A DNA stretch of 52,905 nucleotides from Bryobacterales bacterium (GCA_022823865.1 JAJEHF010000074.1:1-52905); one strand, 5' to 3'; counted from the first letter of the stretch, positions 24,995 through 34,444 are shown. Made by a program: numbers and translations. The notes: generated by a model not told the origin, from the letters alone.

Positions 24995-25297
24995 CGCCCT
25001 ATGCTAACCGACCGGCTCCAGTAGCCGGCACGTTGAGACATTGCCCGGTGAGCCTCGGTCAGCTCCAAATCCACCGGGGATCCGCCCTTATTGGACTGGC
25101 AGGCCCATCCGGGATTCCCATGCCCCACTCAATGCGGGGTGCCGGGCACGTGGATCCGCACTTCTGAAAGCGCGATTCGCCTTTGGCTGGCGCGTTTCCG
25201 GATCAACCGCTGTCCGACGGTGGCCGGATTGCATTGCAGCTGGCCCCGCCCGCTAAGACGCTTCCGGAGATCCGCGTTTAGGAGTCCTTGCCGGCGG
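24995..25297. other. 303-bp gap with no recognisable gene
   Basis: Lies between the sulfatase start and the end of the CRTAC1-type gene, both on the minus strand. Open frames here look random and I found no RNA or clear repeat. A TTAGCAT just before the sulfatase ATG could be a -10 element, but its -35 is weak. Confidence 0.4.
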
Positions 25298-27037
25298 TCA
25301 CTGGCGTGGCTCCGTGATAGTCACCACTTGGTTGGCTGCGAAGGTTCCAGCACTCCTGCTAAGGCCGGAGGGCCACAGGATCTCGATCTCCACCGAGCTG
25401 AGGCCTCCCAGACCGAAGTGCAGGCGAAGGTCGCTTTGCGACAGGTACCCGCCGCCGCTACGGATCTCCGAAGCGCGTTGGAAGCCGGCCGCCCGGACGG
25501 TCACCCGCGCCCCGATGGCGTCGCTGCCCGACCTGCCGAGCGCTCGCACTGCCAACCAGTTTGCCGAACGCTCGCTGCGATCCTGCAGCAGGGAAGGGGG
25601 CTGGCCGACGTTGACAACCACGATCTCCACGTCTCCGTCGTTGTCTAGGTCTCCTGACGCTGCTCCGCGCGACGGATGAGCCGCGCTGAAGGCACCCCCG
25701 GCCTGAGTCGAGACCGGATGAAACTTGCCGTCGCCTCGATTCCAAAACAGCAGGCGCGGCTGGGCGAAGGTTTCGCCAATGCCAGCGTCGTTGACGCTTG
25801 GCGCAACATGCCCGTTGGCCACGAAGATGTCTGGCCAGCCATCGAGGTCGAAGTCTAGGAACTCAGTCCCCCAGCCGACAAATGCCGTCACCGTAGCGAG
25901 GCCCGTCGTCAGCGTCGCGTCACGGAACTGGCCGCTGGCCAAGTTTCGATAGAGAGTATTGGTGTCGGCCGCGAAGTTGGTAACGAATAGGTCAGTTCGC
26001 GCATCGCCGTCGTAGTCCGCCGCCGCCACGCCCATGCCCGCTTGCTCGTGGCCGTCCTCGTCGTAGGCAGCGCCGGAAACGAGGCCGATCTCTTCGAAAG
26101 TCCCGTCGCCCAAGTTGCGAAACAGGAGATTCGCGGTGGAATCGCAGGCCACGAATACGTCAGGCCAGCCGTCGCCGTCGAAGTCGGAGCTGAGCACTCC
26201 CAGCCCGTGATAGCGCTTGGCTGTTGCGATGCTTGAGCTTTGTGAAACATCTTCGAAGTAGCCGTTTCCGTCATTCGCGAACAGCGACATCGACTCGGCG
26301 GCAAGCCCCCGCGGCCCGCACGGAATCGGCGCTCCCTTCCACGCGCATTGCGGGGCTTCGCCCGGTAGCGGCGTAGTGGCTTGGTCGAACTCCACGTAGT
26401 GCGCCACGAAGAGGTCCAAATCCCCGTCGCGATCGAAGTCCAGAAAGCTGCAGCCGGTGCTCCAGCGATCCGGCCCGCCCGCAACGCCGCGCTGCTCGGC
26501 TTCGTCCCCGAACCCAGCGCCGTCTAGGTTGCGCAGCAGTGAGTCCGTGCCCCAGTGCGTGACAAACAGGTCCACATGCCCGTCTCGGTCGAAGTCTCCG
26601 GCGCACACGCCCTGTCCCCAACCCTTCCTCTGCAAGCCCGCCTCGGCACTGACATCGTCGAAGCGCAGATTGCCTTGATTGCGGTACAGCCGATGCGCTG
26701 TCTGTTCGGCAGTAGAATCCGAATCCGCCGAGCCGACCAAGAAAATGTCCAGCAGGCCGTCGTCGTCGTAGTCGATCAGAGCGACCCCTCCGCCCGTGGT
26801 CTCGGTCAGGTAGGTCATCTCGCCGGGCGCGGTCGGAGCCCGGCCGAGTGCCAATCCTGCTCTCTCCGCTACGTCGACAAAGTCGGCTCGTGGTGGCACC
26901 ACGCCCTCCGGCAGGGGAAGCGGCGGAATCGCTCGCCGGTCGGCCGAGGACATGCTCTGGGCGGTGCCGCGTCCGGGCGCGAGGACTAGCGCAACCGCTG
27001 CTACGAGCCAGCACGCTCGAATGTGTGGCTTGGGCAT
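25298..27037 (-). CDS. CRTAC1-type FG-GAP/VCBS repeat protein with ASPIC/UnbV domain
   Basis: 579-residue exported protein, signal peptide RACWLVAAVALVLAPGRGTA. Calcium-binding FG-GAP/VCBS repeats recur throughout: DYDDDGLLDIFLV, DFDRDGHVDLFVTH, DFDRDGDLDLFVAH, DFDGDGWPDVFVA, DYDGDARTDLFVT, DFDLDGWPDIFVAN and DLDNDGDVEIVVV, about seven blades of an integrin-like propeller. The last 100 residues are ASPIC/UnbV (RSANWLAVRALGR, SEIRSGGGYLSQ, HFGLGGLS). Such proteins are common in Acidobacteriota and Planctomycetota, probably as secreted binding or scaffold proteins. It is divergent from the TonB receptor, sharing a 108-bp intergenic region. Confidence 0.93.
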   Translation of the reverse strand: MPKPHIRACWLVAAVALVLAPGRGTAQSMSSADRRAIPPLPLPEGVVPPRADFVDVAERAGLALGRAPTAPGEMTYLTETTGGGVALIDYDDDGLLDIFLVGSADSDSTAEQTAHRLYRNQGNLRFDDVSAEAGLQRKGWGQGVCAGDFDRDGHVDLFVTHWGTDSLLRNLDGAGFGDEAEQRGVAGGPDRWSTGCSFLDFDRDGDLDLFVAHYVEFDQATTPLPGEAPQCAWKGAPIPCGPRGLAAESMSLFANDGNGYFEDVSQSSSIATAKRYHGLGVLSSDFDGDGWPDVFVACDSTANLLFRNLGDGTFEEIGLVSGAAYDEDGHEQAGMGVAAADYDGDARTDLFVTNFAADTNTLYRNLASGQFRDATLTTGLATVTAFVGWGTEFLDFDLDGWPDIFVANGHVAPSVNDAGIGETFAQPRLLFWNRGDGKFHPVSTQAGGAFSAAHPSRGAASGDLDNDGDVEIVVVNVGQPPSLLQDRSERSANWLAVRALGRSGSDAIGARVTVRAAGFQRASEIRSGGGYLSQSDLRLHFGLGGLSSVEIEILWPSGLSRSAGTFAANQVVTITEPRQ

Positions 27038-27065
27038 TGACGCCTTCTGGGATGCGGTATATACT
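27037..27065 (+). promoter_or_regulatory. Sigma-70-type promoter of the TonB receptor gene
   Basis: TTGACG (27037-27042), 17-base spacer, TATACT (27060-27065). Predicted start near 27072 gives a leader of about 74 nt ahead of the ATG at 27146, which has AGGAGG. The -35 box overlaps the start codon of the divergent CRTAC1-type gene. Confidence 0.6.
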
Positions 27066-27145
27066 GCACGGCGTATTGAGTGGGGTTGAGGGGGGCTCTT
27101 GGTATACGCCCCTTCTATCTTGGCAGCAACGCCTCAGGAGGCATC

Positions 27146-30100
27146 ATGTCAATCGTCTATCAATCGCGCGGCTTGCGCGCCCTCAGGACGGCGGTCCTGC
27201 TGGCTTGCGCGCTAACCGTTTTCGCAGGCCTTGCTTTCGGCCAGGCTTCCAGTTCCGCCGTGAACGGAACGATCACTGACCAGCAAGGGGCCGTGGTGCC
27301 CGGTACGGAGGTGATCCTGACCAGCGTCGAGACCGGCATCGAACGTCGCGCCGAGACCAACGCGGTCGGCCGCTACGGCTTCGTCAGCGTTCTTCCGGGC
27401 TACTACACCATCGAGGCTACGGCGGAGGGCTTCCGCACGTCCTCGGTCGAACCGTTCTCGCTGGTGGTCAACCAGACGGCGACGTTCGACGTCGTCCTCG
27501 AGGTCGGTGCGGTCACCGAGTCAGTGACCGTCGAGGCGATCGGTGCTCAGGTACAGGCGTCGTCGTCAGAGTTAGGTACTGCCATGACCGAGCAGCAGGT
27601 CGTTGACCTGCCGCTGAACGGGCGCAACTTCACGCAGTTGCTGATGCTTACGCCGGGGGCATCGCCCGTGAACGTGGCTCAGAACAGGGGCGGTTTCGGC
27701 AGCACCTCGGTGGGCACGTTCAGCTTTCCGTCGATCAACGGCCAGAACAACCGCAGCAACCTGTTCCTCACCGATGGCGTGAACAACCAAGGCACGATGA
27801 CCAGCACCTACGCGGTGCCGCCAATCTTGGACGCCATCCAAGAGTTCAAGGTGCAGTCGCACAACGACCTCGCCGAGTTCGGGGGCGTCACTGGCGGCGT
27901 CGTGAACGTTGTCACCAAATCGGGAAGCAACGAGGTCCACGGCAGTCTTTGGGAATTCATGCGCAACGATAACTTGGACGCCCGGAACACGTTCTTGAGG
28001 GACAAAGCGGCGCTGGCGCAGAACATGTTCGGCGCGACTGTCGGCGGCCCGATCGTCAGGAACAAGACGTTCTTTTACGGCGCCTTCCAAGGTTTCACCA
28101 ATCGGGGACCGGCGAACCGCAATTACCGCGTACCCACGGCTGCGAACAAGGCAGGAGACATCAGCGATTCCGCGCGGCAGATCTACGATCCGTACTCGAC
28201 TCGGATTGGACCCGATGGCAACGCCGTCCGGGATCCGTTTGCCGACAACATGATCCCCGCCAGTCGGCTAGACCAGGGGTTCCTCTACTACTTGGACCAG
28301 ACGGTGCCCGCGCCGATCGACCTTGGCACGGACCTCGGCAACCTGAACCAGCGCGATACGACTGGCACGGCTCTGGATCAGTATGAGGTGTCCGGACGTG
28401 TCGACCATCACTTCAGCGAATCCGATACCGCCTATGTACGCTACAGCGCTCAGAACAATGACAGCATCCGGTCGGCTGGACGCCAGAACTTTACGAGTTT
28501 TGTGAACGTCGACAATCTGAATGTGGCCGCGAACTGGGTGCATACGTTCGACCCGACCAGCATCATGACGGTGTCCTTCGCGAGGACCGACGTCAAGCGG
28601 GACACAGGCAATTCGTTCCTCAACATCCCTGCGGATTTCATCTCCACGGTCGGCTGGAATCCCGATTTTGCTGGTGGCTTCCGCAGCGGAACATCATTCG
28701 TCCCAAACGTCGGTGTTGCACAGTATTTCGGCGGCGGCGAGCGAACCGGTTTCACGCGCACGAGCGACACTTGGCAGTACAAGGGCGACTACACCAAGAT
28801 CGCAGGCACCCACACCCTCAAGTTCGGCGCCGAGTACAACATCATCGGCCATTTCGGCACAACCAACGACCATTCGAACAACTTCAGCACCGTCGGCACG
28901 GCTAGCCCCGACAATCCAGGCGGCACCGGGCATCCGCTGGCGTCGTTCCTGCTGAACGTGCCGAATGCGTGGTCCAGGCGCGACTTCCACAAGCGCGCGC
29001 GGGGCGGGGCTCTGTACTCTTTCTTCGGCCAGGACTCTTGGAAGGCCACGTCCAAGCTGACGATCAACTTTGGCGTGCGCGTCGACAGCACTGTGTTGCC
29101 GCAATTCGGCAACGCTGCGGAGAACACGGTCGAGTTCGGCAACATCGACTACAACGAGGGCATCTACTGGATCACGGCTGCGCCCCCCACCTGCGCCGTC
29201 AAAGGCGTGGCACCCTGCCTGCCAGACCCTGACGGGGCGTTGCCGGACCGAGTCCGGGTGGCGACCGGCGGCTACGTCCAGGATCCATGGCCGATGAGCT
29301 GGCAGCCGCGCTTCGGCTTCGCCTATCGATTGAATGACCGCACGGCGATTCGCGCCTCGTCGGGAATTTACTTCGACAACTTCGCCGGAGTTACGCAAAA
29401 CACCCAGAACCTTGGCCACACGTGGCCGGACGTCGGACGCAAACTGCAGAACGGCACCAACCCGCCCGATTCGATGCCTGACGTGTCTGCCAAGAACCCC
29501 GCTCCCACCGGTATTCTGCCCACAGCGACGCCGTACAACCAAGGGGCTTGGTATTCCGATCCGCGCATGGACAACGCCTACTCGATGCAGTGGAACTTCG
29601 GCATCCAGCGGCAACTCGACGACGCGACCATGCTTCAGGTGAACTACGTCGGATCCGGCAATCGGCGCCAGCCGCTCGGCACGTACTACAACGTGGCGCT
29701 AACGCCCGGCAAGCGCTCTGAAGCGCGCCAGCGGGCACCCTTCCCGCTCTTCCGGGCCAACAACTACCTCACGTCGTGGGGACGAAGCAACTACCACGCG
29801 CTGCAGACCCAGTACAACCGAAGATTCTCGAAGGGCATCTCGTTCATGGTCAACTACACGTGGTCGAAGTCGATCGACATCGGCTGCACTGGCTGGTTCG
29901 TAGAGAACTGTTCGGTTCAGGATCCGTACAACTTCAACATGGACCGTAGCGTTTCCGGCATTGACCTGACCCACAACCTCAACTTCAATTGGGTCGTCGA
30001 GCTGCCGTTCCGCTCATCCAGCCCGGCGCTGAACGCGATTCTCGGCGGCTGGAAGTTCAATGGCTTGGCTTTGTTCACCTCCGGCCAGCCCTACACGCCA

Positions 30101-30487
30101 AACGTCAATGGCGACATTGCAGGCACAGGCCTTCCCAATGGGCGCTTTCGGCCAGACTACGTTGGAGATCCCAATCCCGCCAATCCCACGACGACTGTAT
30201 GGCTGAACAGGAGTGCGTTTGCGGTTCCGCAGGCGGGCACGTTTGGCAACGCTGGCCGCAACAGCTTGCGGGCGGACGGTATCAACAACGTCGACTTTTC
30301 GTTCTTCAAGATCTTCTCGATCAAGGAGGACCTGAGGATCGAGTACCGCGTAGAACTGTTCAACAGCTTCAACAGTCCGCAGTATCGAGCGCCCGCGGCA
30401 AACATTAGCCGGGGGAACTTCGGTCGCGTGCTTGGCACCGCCAACCTGGCCCGCCAGATCCAGATGGGCCTCAAGGTGTACTTCTAA
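27146..30487 (+). CDS. Oar-like TonB-dependent receptor
   Basis: About 1,113-residue outer-membrane protein. The ATG at 27146 follows CAGGAGG and opens a signal peptide (LRTAVLLACALTVFAGLAFGQ). Next is a carboxypeptidase-regulatory-like domain (NGTITDQQGAVVPGTEVIL to FDVVLEVG), then a plug (LPLNGRNFTQLLMLTPG, NNLFLTDGVNN-like region, VQSHNDLAEFGGVTGG) and a long beta-barrel ending in the aromatic KVYF. This layout is typical of the expanded acidobacterial receptor family, which imports or binds large substrates using TonB energy. The ligand is unknown. It is divergent from the CRTAC1-type gene and followed by the TPR gene. Confidence 0.93.
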   Translation: MSIVYQSRGLRALRTAVLLACALTVFAGLAFGQASSSAVNGTITDQQGAVVPGTEVILTSVETGIERRAETNAVGRYGFVSVLPGYYTIEATAEGFRTSSVEPFSLVVNQTATFDVVLEVGAVTESVTVEAIGAQVQASSSELGTAMTEQQVVDLPLNGRNFTQLLMLTPGASPVNVAQNRGGFGSTSVGTFSFPSINGQNNRSNLFLTDGVNNQGTMTSTYAVPPILDAIQEFKVQSHNDLAEFGGVTGGVVNVVTKSGSNEVHGSLWEFMRNDNLDARNTFLRDKAALAQNMFGATVGGPIVRNKTFFYGAFQGFTNRGPANRNYRVPTAANKAGDISDSARQIYDPYSTRIGPDGNAVRDPFADNMIPASRLDQGFLYYLDQTVPAPIDLGTDLGNLNQRDTTGTALDQYEVSGRVDHHFSESDTAYVRYSAQNNDSIRSAGRQNFTSFVNVDNLNVAANWVHTFDPTSIMTVSFARTDVKRDTGNSFLNIPADFISTVGWNPDFAGGFRSGTSFVPNVGVAQYFGGGERTGFTRTSDTWQYKGDYTKIAGTHTLKFGAEYNIIGHFGTTNDHSNNFSTVGTASPDNPGGTGHPLASFLLNVPNAWSRRDFHKRARGGALYSFFGQDSWKATSKLTINFGVRVDSTVLPQFGNAAENTVEFGNIDYNEGIYWITAAPPTCAVKGVAPCLPDPDGALPDRVRVATGGYVQDPWPMSWQPRFGFAYRLNDRTAIRASSGIYFDNFAGVTQNTQNLGHTWPDVGRKLQNGTNPPDSMPDVSAKNPAPTGILPTATPYNQGAWYSDPRMDNAYSMQWNFGIQRQLDDATMLQVNYVGSGNRRQPLGTYYNVALTPGKRSEARQRAPFPLFRANNYLTSWGRSNYHALQTQYNRRFSKGISFMVNYTWSKSIDIGCTGWFVENCSVQDPYNFNMDRSVSGIDLTHNLNFNWVVELPFRSSSPALNAILGGWKFNGLALFTSGQPYTPNVNGDIAGTGLPNGRFRPDYVGDPNPANPTTTVWLNRSAFAVPQAGTFGNAGRNSLRADGINNVDFSFFKIFSIKEDLRIEYRVELFNSFNSPQYRAPAANISRGNFGRVLGTANLARQIQMGLKVYF

Positions 30488-30516
30488 AGGGCTGCGGCAG
30501 ACTACGTCCGGAAGCC

Positions 30517-30550
30517 GATGAGCCCGCCGGCGGAGGCCGGCGGGCTCATC
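30517..30550 (+). terminator. Strong hairpin after the TonB receptor gene
   Basis: Perfect 14-bp GC-rich stem (GATGAGCCCGCCGG and its complement) around a 6-base loop, 30 bp after the stop. There is no U-run after it, so it may stop transcription with help or protect the 3' end. It separates the receptor from the TPR gene, which starts 90 bp later. Confidence 0.6.
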
Positions 30551-30640
30551 CAATTGAAGCTGGTGACATGATGCGGCCCTTGGCCGTAAGCTACTGAATG
30601 GCGTCCGCCTAGGCCGGAGACGGCCGTCCTCTACAGGTTC

Positions 30641-32554
30641 ATGCCACGTGTCGCTGTGAAATCCTGGCTGCTGGCCGCGGCCCAGATCGGGTTGTGTTCT
30701 AGCGGTCTTCTTGCCCAAGGGCCCGACGAGGCGCTAGCGGAAGCGGCCCTCCAGCGCGCCGCCGGCAATCCAGCCGCCGCCCTGGCTTCGCTGGACGAAG
30801 CGCTACTGAGCCACCCGGCGAATCCCCTCCTTCACTTCAACCGCGGCGTCGCGCTGGCGGACGAGAAGCGCTACGAGGAGGCGATCGAGGCCCTGCGCAG
30901 AGGGCTCGCACTCGACGCGACCCATGCCGAAGCACGCCTGACGTTAGCGAAGGTTCTCGTCACTTCCCACCAATACGAGCAGGCTTTAGCCGAAATCGAC
31001 AGGTACACGGACTTGGCCGGGGCGGTCTCGCAGAGCTTCGATGAGCTCTACGTGCGAGGGTTGGCGCTGCGCCATTTGAACCGCCTGGAAGTCTCTGAGG
31101 CGGCGTTGCGGGCGGCGCTGGACGTTGATCCGGGCCACGCCGACGCGTTGTTCAACCTTGGCGCCGTGCTGGTGAAGCAAGGGGAGCCGGGCGAGGCAGT
31201 GGCGTACCTCCGCAAGGCCGCCGGGCTGGACCCCTCCAGGGCGGATGTTCGGTACCAGCTCTCACAAGCTCTACGGAGAGCCGGCGATAGGGCGGGAGCG
31301 CAGCGCGAGTTGGATGAGTTCCAGCGCTTGAGAGCGGGTCACCAGCAGGCTGACCAGGTCTCGATCCTGATGCAGCGCGCCGAGCGGAGCATGTCGCTAG
31401 GGAAGCCAGACGAGGCCCGCGAACTCTACCAACAAGTGATCCGCCAAGACGCCGACAATGTCTCGGCGCACCTGCGCCTCGGCCTTGCCTACGAGCAACT
31501 GGGCCGCGGGCCGCTGGCGGAAGCGATGTTTCGCAAGGTGTTGGAGTTGCGGCCAGACCACGCTGACGCGCACCTCAACCTAGGCCTGAAGCTGGCCGCA
31601 AGCGGCAGGTTCGAGGCTGCGCTTGCAAGCATGACGGAGGCGCTGAGGCTTGCTCCCGACGATCTCAGGGCCCGCCAAGGATTGGCCATGGTCCTGACCC
31701 GAATGGACCGCCCGTTGGAGGCCGTGCCGCACTTCGAAGCCGTCGTCCGGCTCGATCCTGACTCCTCCGAAGCTCGTCTGAACCTAGGTATCGCGCTGGC
31801 CGATGGCGGGCGTCAAGAAGATGCCCTCGGAGCCTTTCGCGAGGCCGTGCGGCTCGCCCCGGAAGCGTCCCGCCCGCACTACAACGTCGGTCGCGTCTTG
31901 CATGACATGGGGCGCACCATAGAGGCCCGTCTGGCGCTCGACCAAGCACTGACACTGGACGGCGCCTTCGCGCCTGCTTTGCACCTACTGGGCCAGATCG
32001 AAAGGGCCGCGGGCAACGACGAGCGGGCGATCGAATTGCTGCGGTCGGCGGCTGAGTCGGACTCCGAGAATTCTCTGGTGCACTATGACCTAGGACTGGC
32101 CCTTGCGCAGTCTGGGGGCGCGGATCTGGCCGTGCCGCACTTTGAACGAGCGTTGGAGCTTGATCCGCGTCACAAGGAGTCGCTGTATAACTTGGCCCAG
32201 GCAGTGCAGGCGAGCAATCCACAGAAGGCGCGGCAGTATCGGGAGCGCTTCGCGGCTCTGAAGGCGGAAGAGCAAGATACTGATCGGGCTGGAACTCTAT
32301 GGAACTTTGCCTTGGCAGAGGCGCAGAAGCAGCGCTGGTCGGAAGCCTTCGACCTCTTCCAGCAGGCTCTTGCGGCATGTGGCCAGTGCCCGGCCCGGGG
32401 ACAGATACACAAGAACTTCGGACTCACCTACGGGCATGCGGGAGAACTTGAGGCGGCCGAGCGCGAGCTACTGCAGGCACTGAAGTTATTGCCCGACGAT
32501 CCCGAGGTCCAGCAAGCGCTACGAATCGTTAGACAGTCGCGGCAATCGCAGTGA
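30641..32554 (+). CDS. Exported tetratricopeptide-repeat protein
   Basis: 637-residue protein of almost continuous TPR units after a signal peptide (KSWLLAAAQIGLCSSGLLAQ). Repeats with the A/Y-A-P pattern recur every 34 residues: NPLLHFNRGVALADEKRYEE, HADALFNLGAVLVKQGEPGE, NVSAHLRLGLAYEQLGRGPL, HADAHLNLGLKLAASGRFEA, and several more. TPR superhelices are protein-binding scaffolds. Sitting after a TonB receptor and next to a CRTAC1-type gene, it may belong to the same secreted complex; this is inference from gene order. It is periplasmic by its signal. Confidence 0.92.
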   Translation: MPRVAVKSWLLAAAQIGLCSSGLLAQGPDEALAEAALQRAAGNPAAALASLDEALLSHPANPLLHFNRGVALADEKRYEEAIEALRRGLALDATHAEARLTLAKVLVTSHQYEQALAEIDRYTDLAGAVSQSFDELYVRGLALRHLNRLEVSEAALRAALDVDPGHADALFNLGAVLVKQGEPGEAVAYLRKAAGLDPSRADVRYQLSQALRRAGDRAGAQRELDEFQRLRAGHQQADQVSILMQRAERSMSLGKPDEARELYQQVIRQDADNVSAHLRLGLAYEQLGRGPLAEAMFRKVLELRPDHADAHLNLGLKLAASGRFEAALASMTEALRLAPDDLRARQGLAMVLTRMDRPLEAVPHFEAVVRLDPDSSEARLNLGIALADGGRQEDALGAFREAVRLAPEASRPHYNVGRVLHDMGRTIEARLALDQALTLDGAFAPALHLLGQIERAAGNDERAIELLRSAAESDSENSLVHYDLGLALAQSGGADLAVPHFERALELDPRHKESLYNLAQAVQASNPQKARQYRERFAALKAEEQDTDRAGTLWNFALAEAQKQRWSEAFDLFQQALAACGQCPARGQIHKNFGLTYGHAGELEAAERELLQALKLLPDDPEVQQALRIVRQSRQSQ

Positions 32555-32625
32555 GCCGAGGGCCGGGAAAGGCGGCGTACCCTTCCCGCGCGGCACAAGC
32601 TGATGCAAGCTGTTGCCACGTCTCG

Positions 32626-32925
32626 TCACTTTCTTCGTAGCCGTAGCGAATCGCCTTGGCCCCTGGCGGTGTACGCCAGCCCGACGTAGCCGCGACTGGC
32701 AGCGCGCTGCGCCGGGGCGGAGGCCTTGCTGCCGCCCAGGCCATGTACGAAGACGATGGCCGGCCAGCCGTTTGGCGGCTTGGGGCCGTCCGGGACGAAC
32801 ACCGACGTATTCAGGCGGACGCCGTCGTCCATCCGAACAAACGTCGCCTTCTCGACCGCACCTTCTTGGCCCGAGGCGAGGCATGCGAGCAGTGGAACTG
32901 CTAGCAGCGCTAAGCGGGCGCGCAT
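32626..32925 (-). pseudogene. Truncated secreted X-Pro dipeptidase/CocE-like hydrolase
   Basis: N-terminal 99 residues only: signal peptide RARLALLAVPLLACLASGQ, then KATFVRMDDGVRLNTSVFVP, WPAIVFVHGLGGSK and YTARGQGDSL, which match the start of CocE/X-Pro-dipeptidyl-peptidase-like S15 hydrolases up to the strand before the nucleophile. Then an unrelated LRLRRK and stop. A frame change near 32650 leads to another minus-strand frame with a protein-like end (GYEESDETWQQ) that runs into the antisense of the TPR gene. No nucleophile Ser, Asp or His follows. It is a decayed gene. Confidence 0.7.
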
Positions 32926-33025
32926 CTGGGTTCTGACACCTTGTCGCGCACGGTGCCGTCGCTCAAGCTCCATCGCGGCACAACTCTGGCAAGGGCCTAG
33001 AGTGAGCCGCTCCGGCCGCGGCCGG

Positions 33026-34051
33026 TTAGTAGCCGACCGACTTGTCGACCAAGTGAGTCAGCTTCTCGCCCTTGGAGAAACGGCCCACGTTGCCCACGAT
33101 CAGGTCAAGTCGGCGGTCGTCCGAGCCCTTGGCGTGGGATGCCACGTGCGGTGTGATCACGATATTGTCGAAATCCCACAGCGGATCGTCGGCCGGAAGC
33201 GGTTCCGGGTCGGTGACGTCCAGGCCGGCGCCGGCCAGCTTCTGGCTGTCGATGGCCTTGATCAGATCGCCTTTGTCGTACAGGCGGCCGCGCGACACGG
33301 CGATGAAATACGCTCCCCTCTTCATCGCGTCGAACTGCTTGGCTGCGATCATGTGCTCGCTCTCCGGCGTCAGCGGGGCCGCGATGAACACGACGTCTCC
33401 CTTCGGCAGGACTTCATCGAGCCGGTCCGGCGGCACGATGGTCGGCGCGTACACGCTCACAGGTATGTTCTTGGGGTCAACGCCGATGACATCCATGCCG
33501 AAGGCGTGAGCGCGCTGGGCGATCTGGGTGCCGATCCCGCCCATTCCGACGATGACTGCTGTCATGCCGGGCAGTTCGGTCATGCCAGCGGGAGCATCTG
33601 AGCGGGATTTCCACTGCCGCCGGTTAGGAGCGTAGTCGTACAGGCCGCGCGTCAGCGTAAGCAACAGCGCGAAGGCATGGTCGCCGATAGTCGGGCCCTG
33701 GACCACCTTGCAGTTGGTCAGCATCACGTCGCTGGCCATGAACTCAGGCCAGAACGAATAGGCTTCCACGCCCGCGCTGACAGACTGCACCCATTCGAGA
33801 TTCTTGGCCGTTGGGAATTGTTCTTTGCTAATCCCGCCGATGATGCCATGAGCATCGACGATCTCCTTGGCGAACTCCTCGGCAGAGCGAGCGGAGACGA
33901 CGGTGGCATTGTCGCCGGCCGCTTCTTGGTAGAGCTCGATCGCGGCGTCGTTGTCGGCGAAGCCGTAGCCCGATCCTCGGACCACGATCTTCTTGTCGGC
34001 CGCAAAGGTCAGGGCGGCGAACGTGAGTAGCAGCGCAAAGATTCGCTTCAT
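33026..34051 (-). CDS. D-isomer-specific 2-hydroxyacid dehydrogenase with signal peptide
   Basis: 341-residue NAD-dependent dehydrogenase. The nucleotide-binding fold shows VGMGGIG (168-174), with Asp192 after the second strand (GVDP). Catalytic residues R254 (SRGRL), E283 (TDPEPL) and H302 (TPHVASH) are in place. The N terminus is unusual: MKRIFALLLTFAALTFAADK is a textbook Sec signal peptide, though these enzymes need cytoplasmic NAD. ATG at 34051 is preceded by GGAGG. Either it is periplasmic with bound cofactor, or the hydrophobic start anchors it. It is divergent from the KamA gene. Confidence 0.9.
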   Translation of the reverse strand: MKRIFALLLTFAALTFAADKKIVVRGSGYGFADNDAAIELYQEAAGDNATVVSARSAEEFAKEIVDAHGIIGGISKEQFPTAKNLEWVQSVSAGVEAYSFWPEFMASDVMLTNCKVVQGPTIGDHAFALLLTLTRGLYDYAPNRRQWKSRSDAPAGMTELPGMTAVIVGMGGIGTQIAQRAHAFGMDVIGVDPKNIPVSVYAPTIVPPDRLDEVLPKGDVVFIAAPLTPESEHMIAAKQFDAMKRGAYFIAVSRGRLYDKGDLIKAIDSQKLAGAGLDVTDPEPLPADDPLWDFDNIVITPHVASHAKGSDDRRLDLIVGNVGRFSKGEKLTHLVDKSVGY

Positions 34052-34444
34052 TGGACTCCCTCCTAGTCTTGGAGAGTCTAGCACTTCTACGAGTCGGCAA
34101 GTGACGATTTTTGCTGCTTCGGTGCGCTTGTCAACGGGCATTCGACCAGATCGGCCAGATGTGGGAATTCGTGCCGCCAAGAGCGGCCGTGCGCTTCGAT
34201 GGTGTCCGCGAGGCCAGCGGCTTGCGCCGCAGCAACGCAGCAGAGTGTTTGACGATTCTGTGAAACTCTCGCTGCGGCCCGGTCTGCCGCAGCGTCCGTC
34301 CTTGCGCTACTCGACTCGTTTTGTTTCAATAGATACCCGTTTGACGCGCTAGGTAGCGATTGAAACGGCGATCGAGCCAGCTGTATTGCTGTTCAGAGCC
34401 GTTCTCAACGATGGCTGCCTAGGCTAGCTGCAGAGGAATCGCCC
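34052..34444. other. 393-bp divergent intergenic region
   Basis: Between the divergent dehydrogenase and KamA genes, so it should hold both promoters. A weak pair for KamA is TTGAAA (34360) and TATTGC (34384). An 80-residue minus-strand frame (34087-34329) was rejected as gene. It contains the inverted repeat described separately. Confidence 0.4.
34323..34366. repeat. Inverted repeat GTTTCAAT / ATTGAAAC
   Basis: Perfect 8-bp arms at 34323-34330 and 34359-34366, 28 bases apart; inside lies a smaller palindrome, CGCTA-GG-TAGCG (34347-34358). It lies about 80 bp upstream of the KamA start, in a plausible operator position. The arms resemble CRISPR repeat ends but nothing is repeated. Confidence 0.4.

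Noticed and set aside
25091..25297. Open frame with WIRTSES-like sequence
   Set aside because: Resembles random translated intergenic DNA; no RNA fold or domain found.
34087..34329. 80-codon minus-strand frame
   Set aside because: It sits in a divergent promoter region, with no start signal or known domain.
34323..34366. CRISPR repeat with GTTTCAAT/ATTGAAAC ends
   Set aside because: Only one copy; no spacers, second repeat or cas gene in the window.
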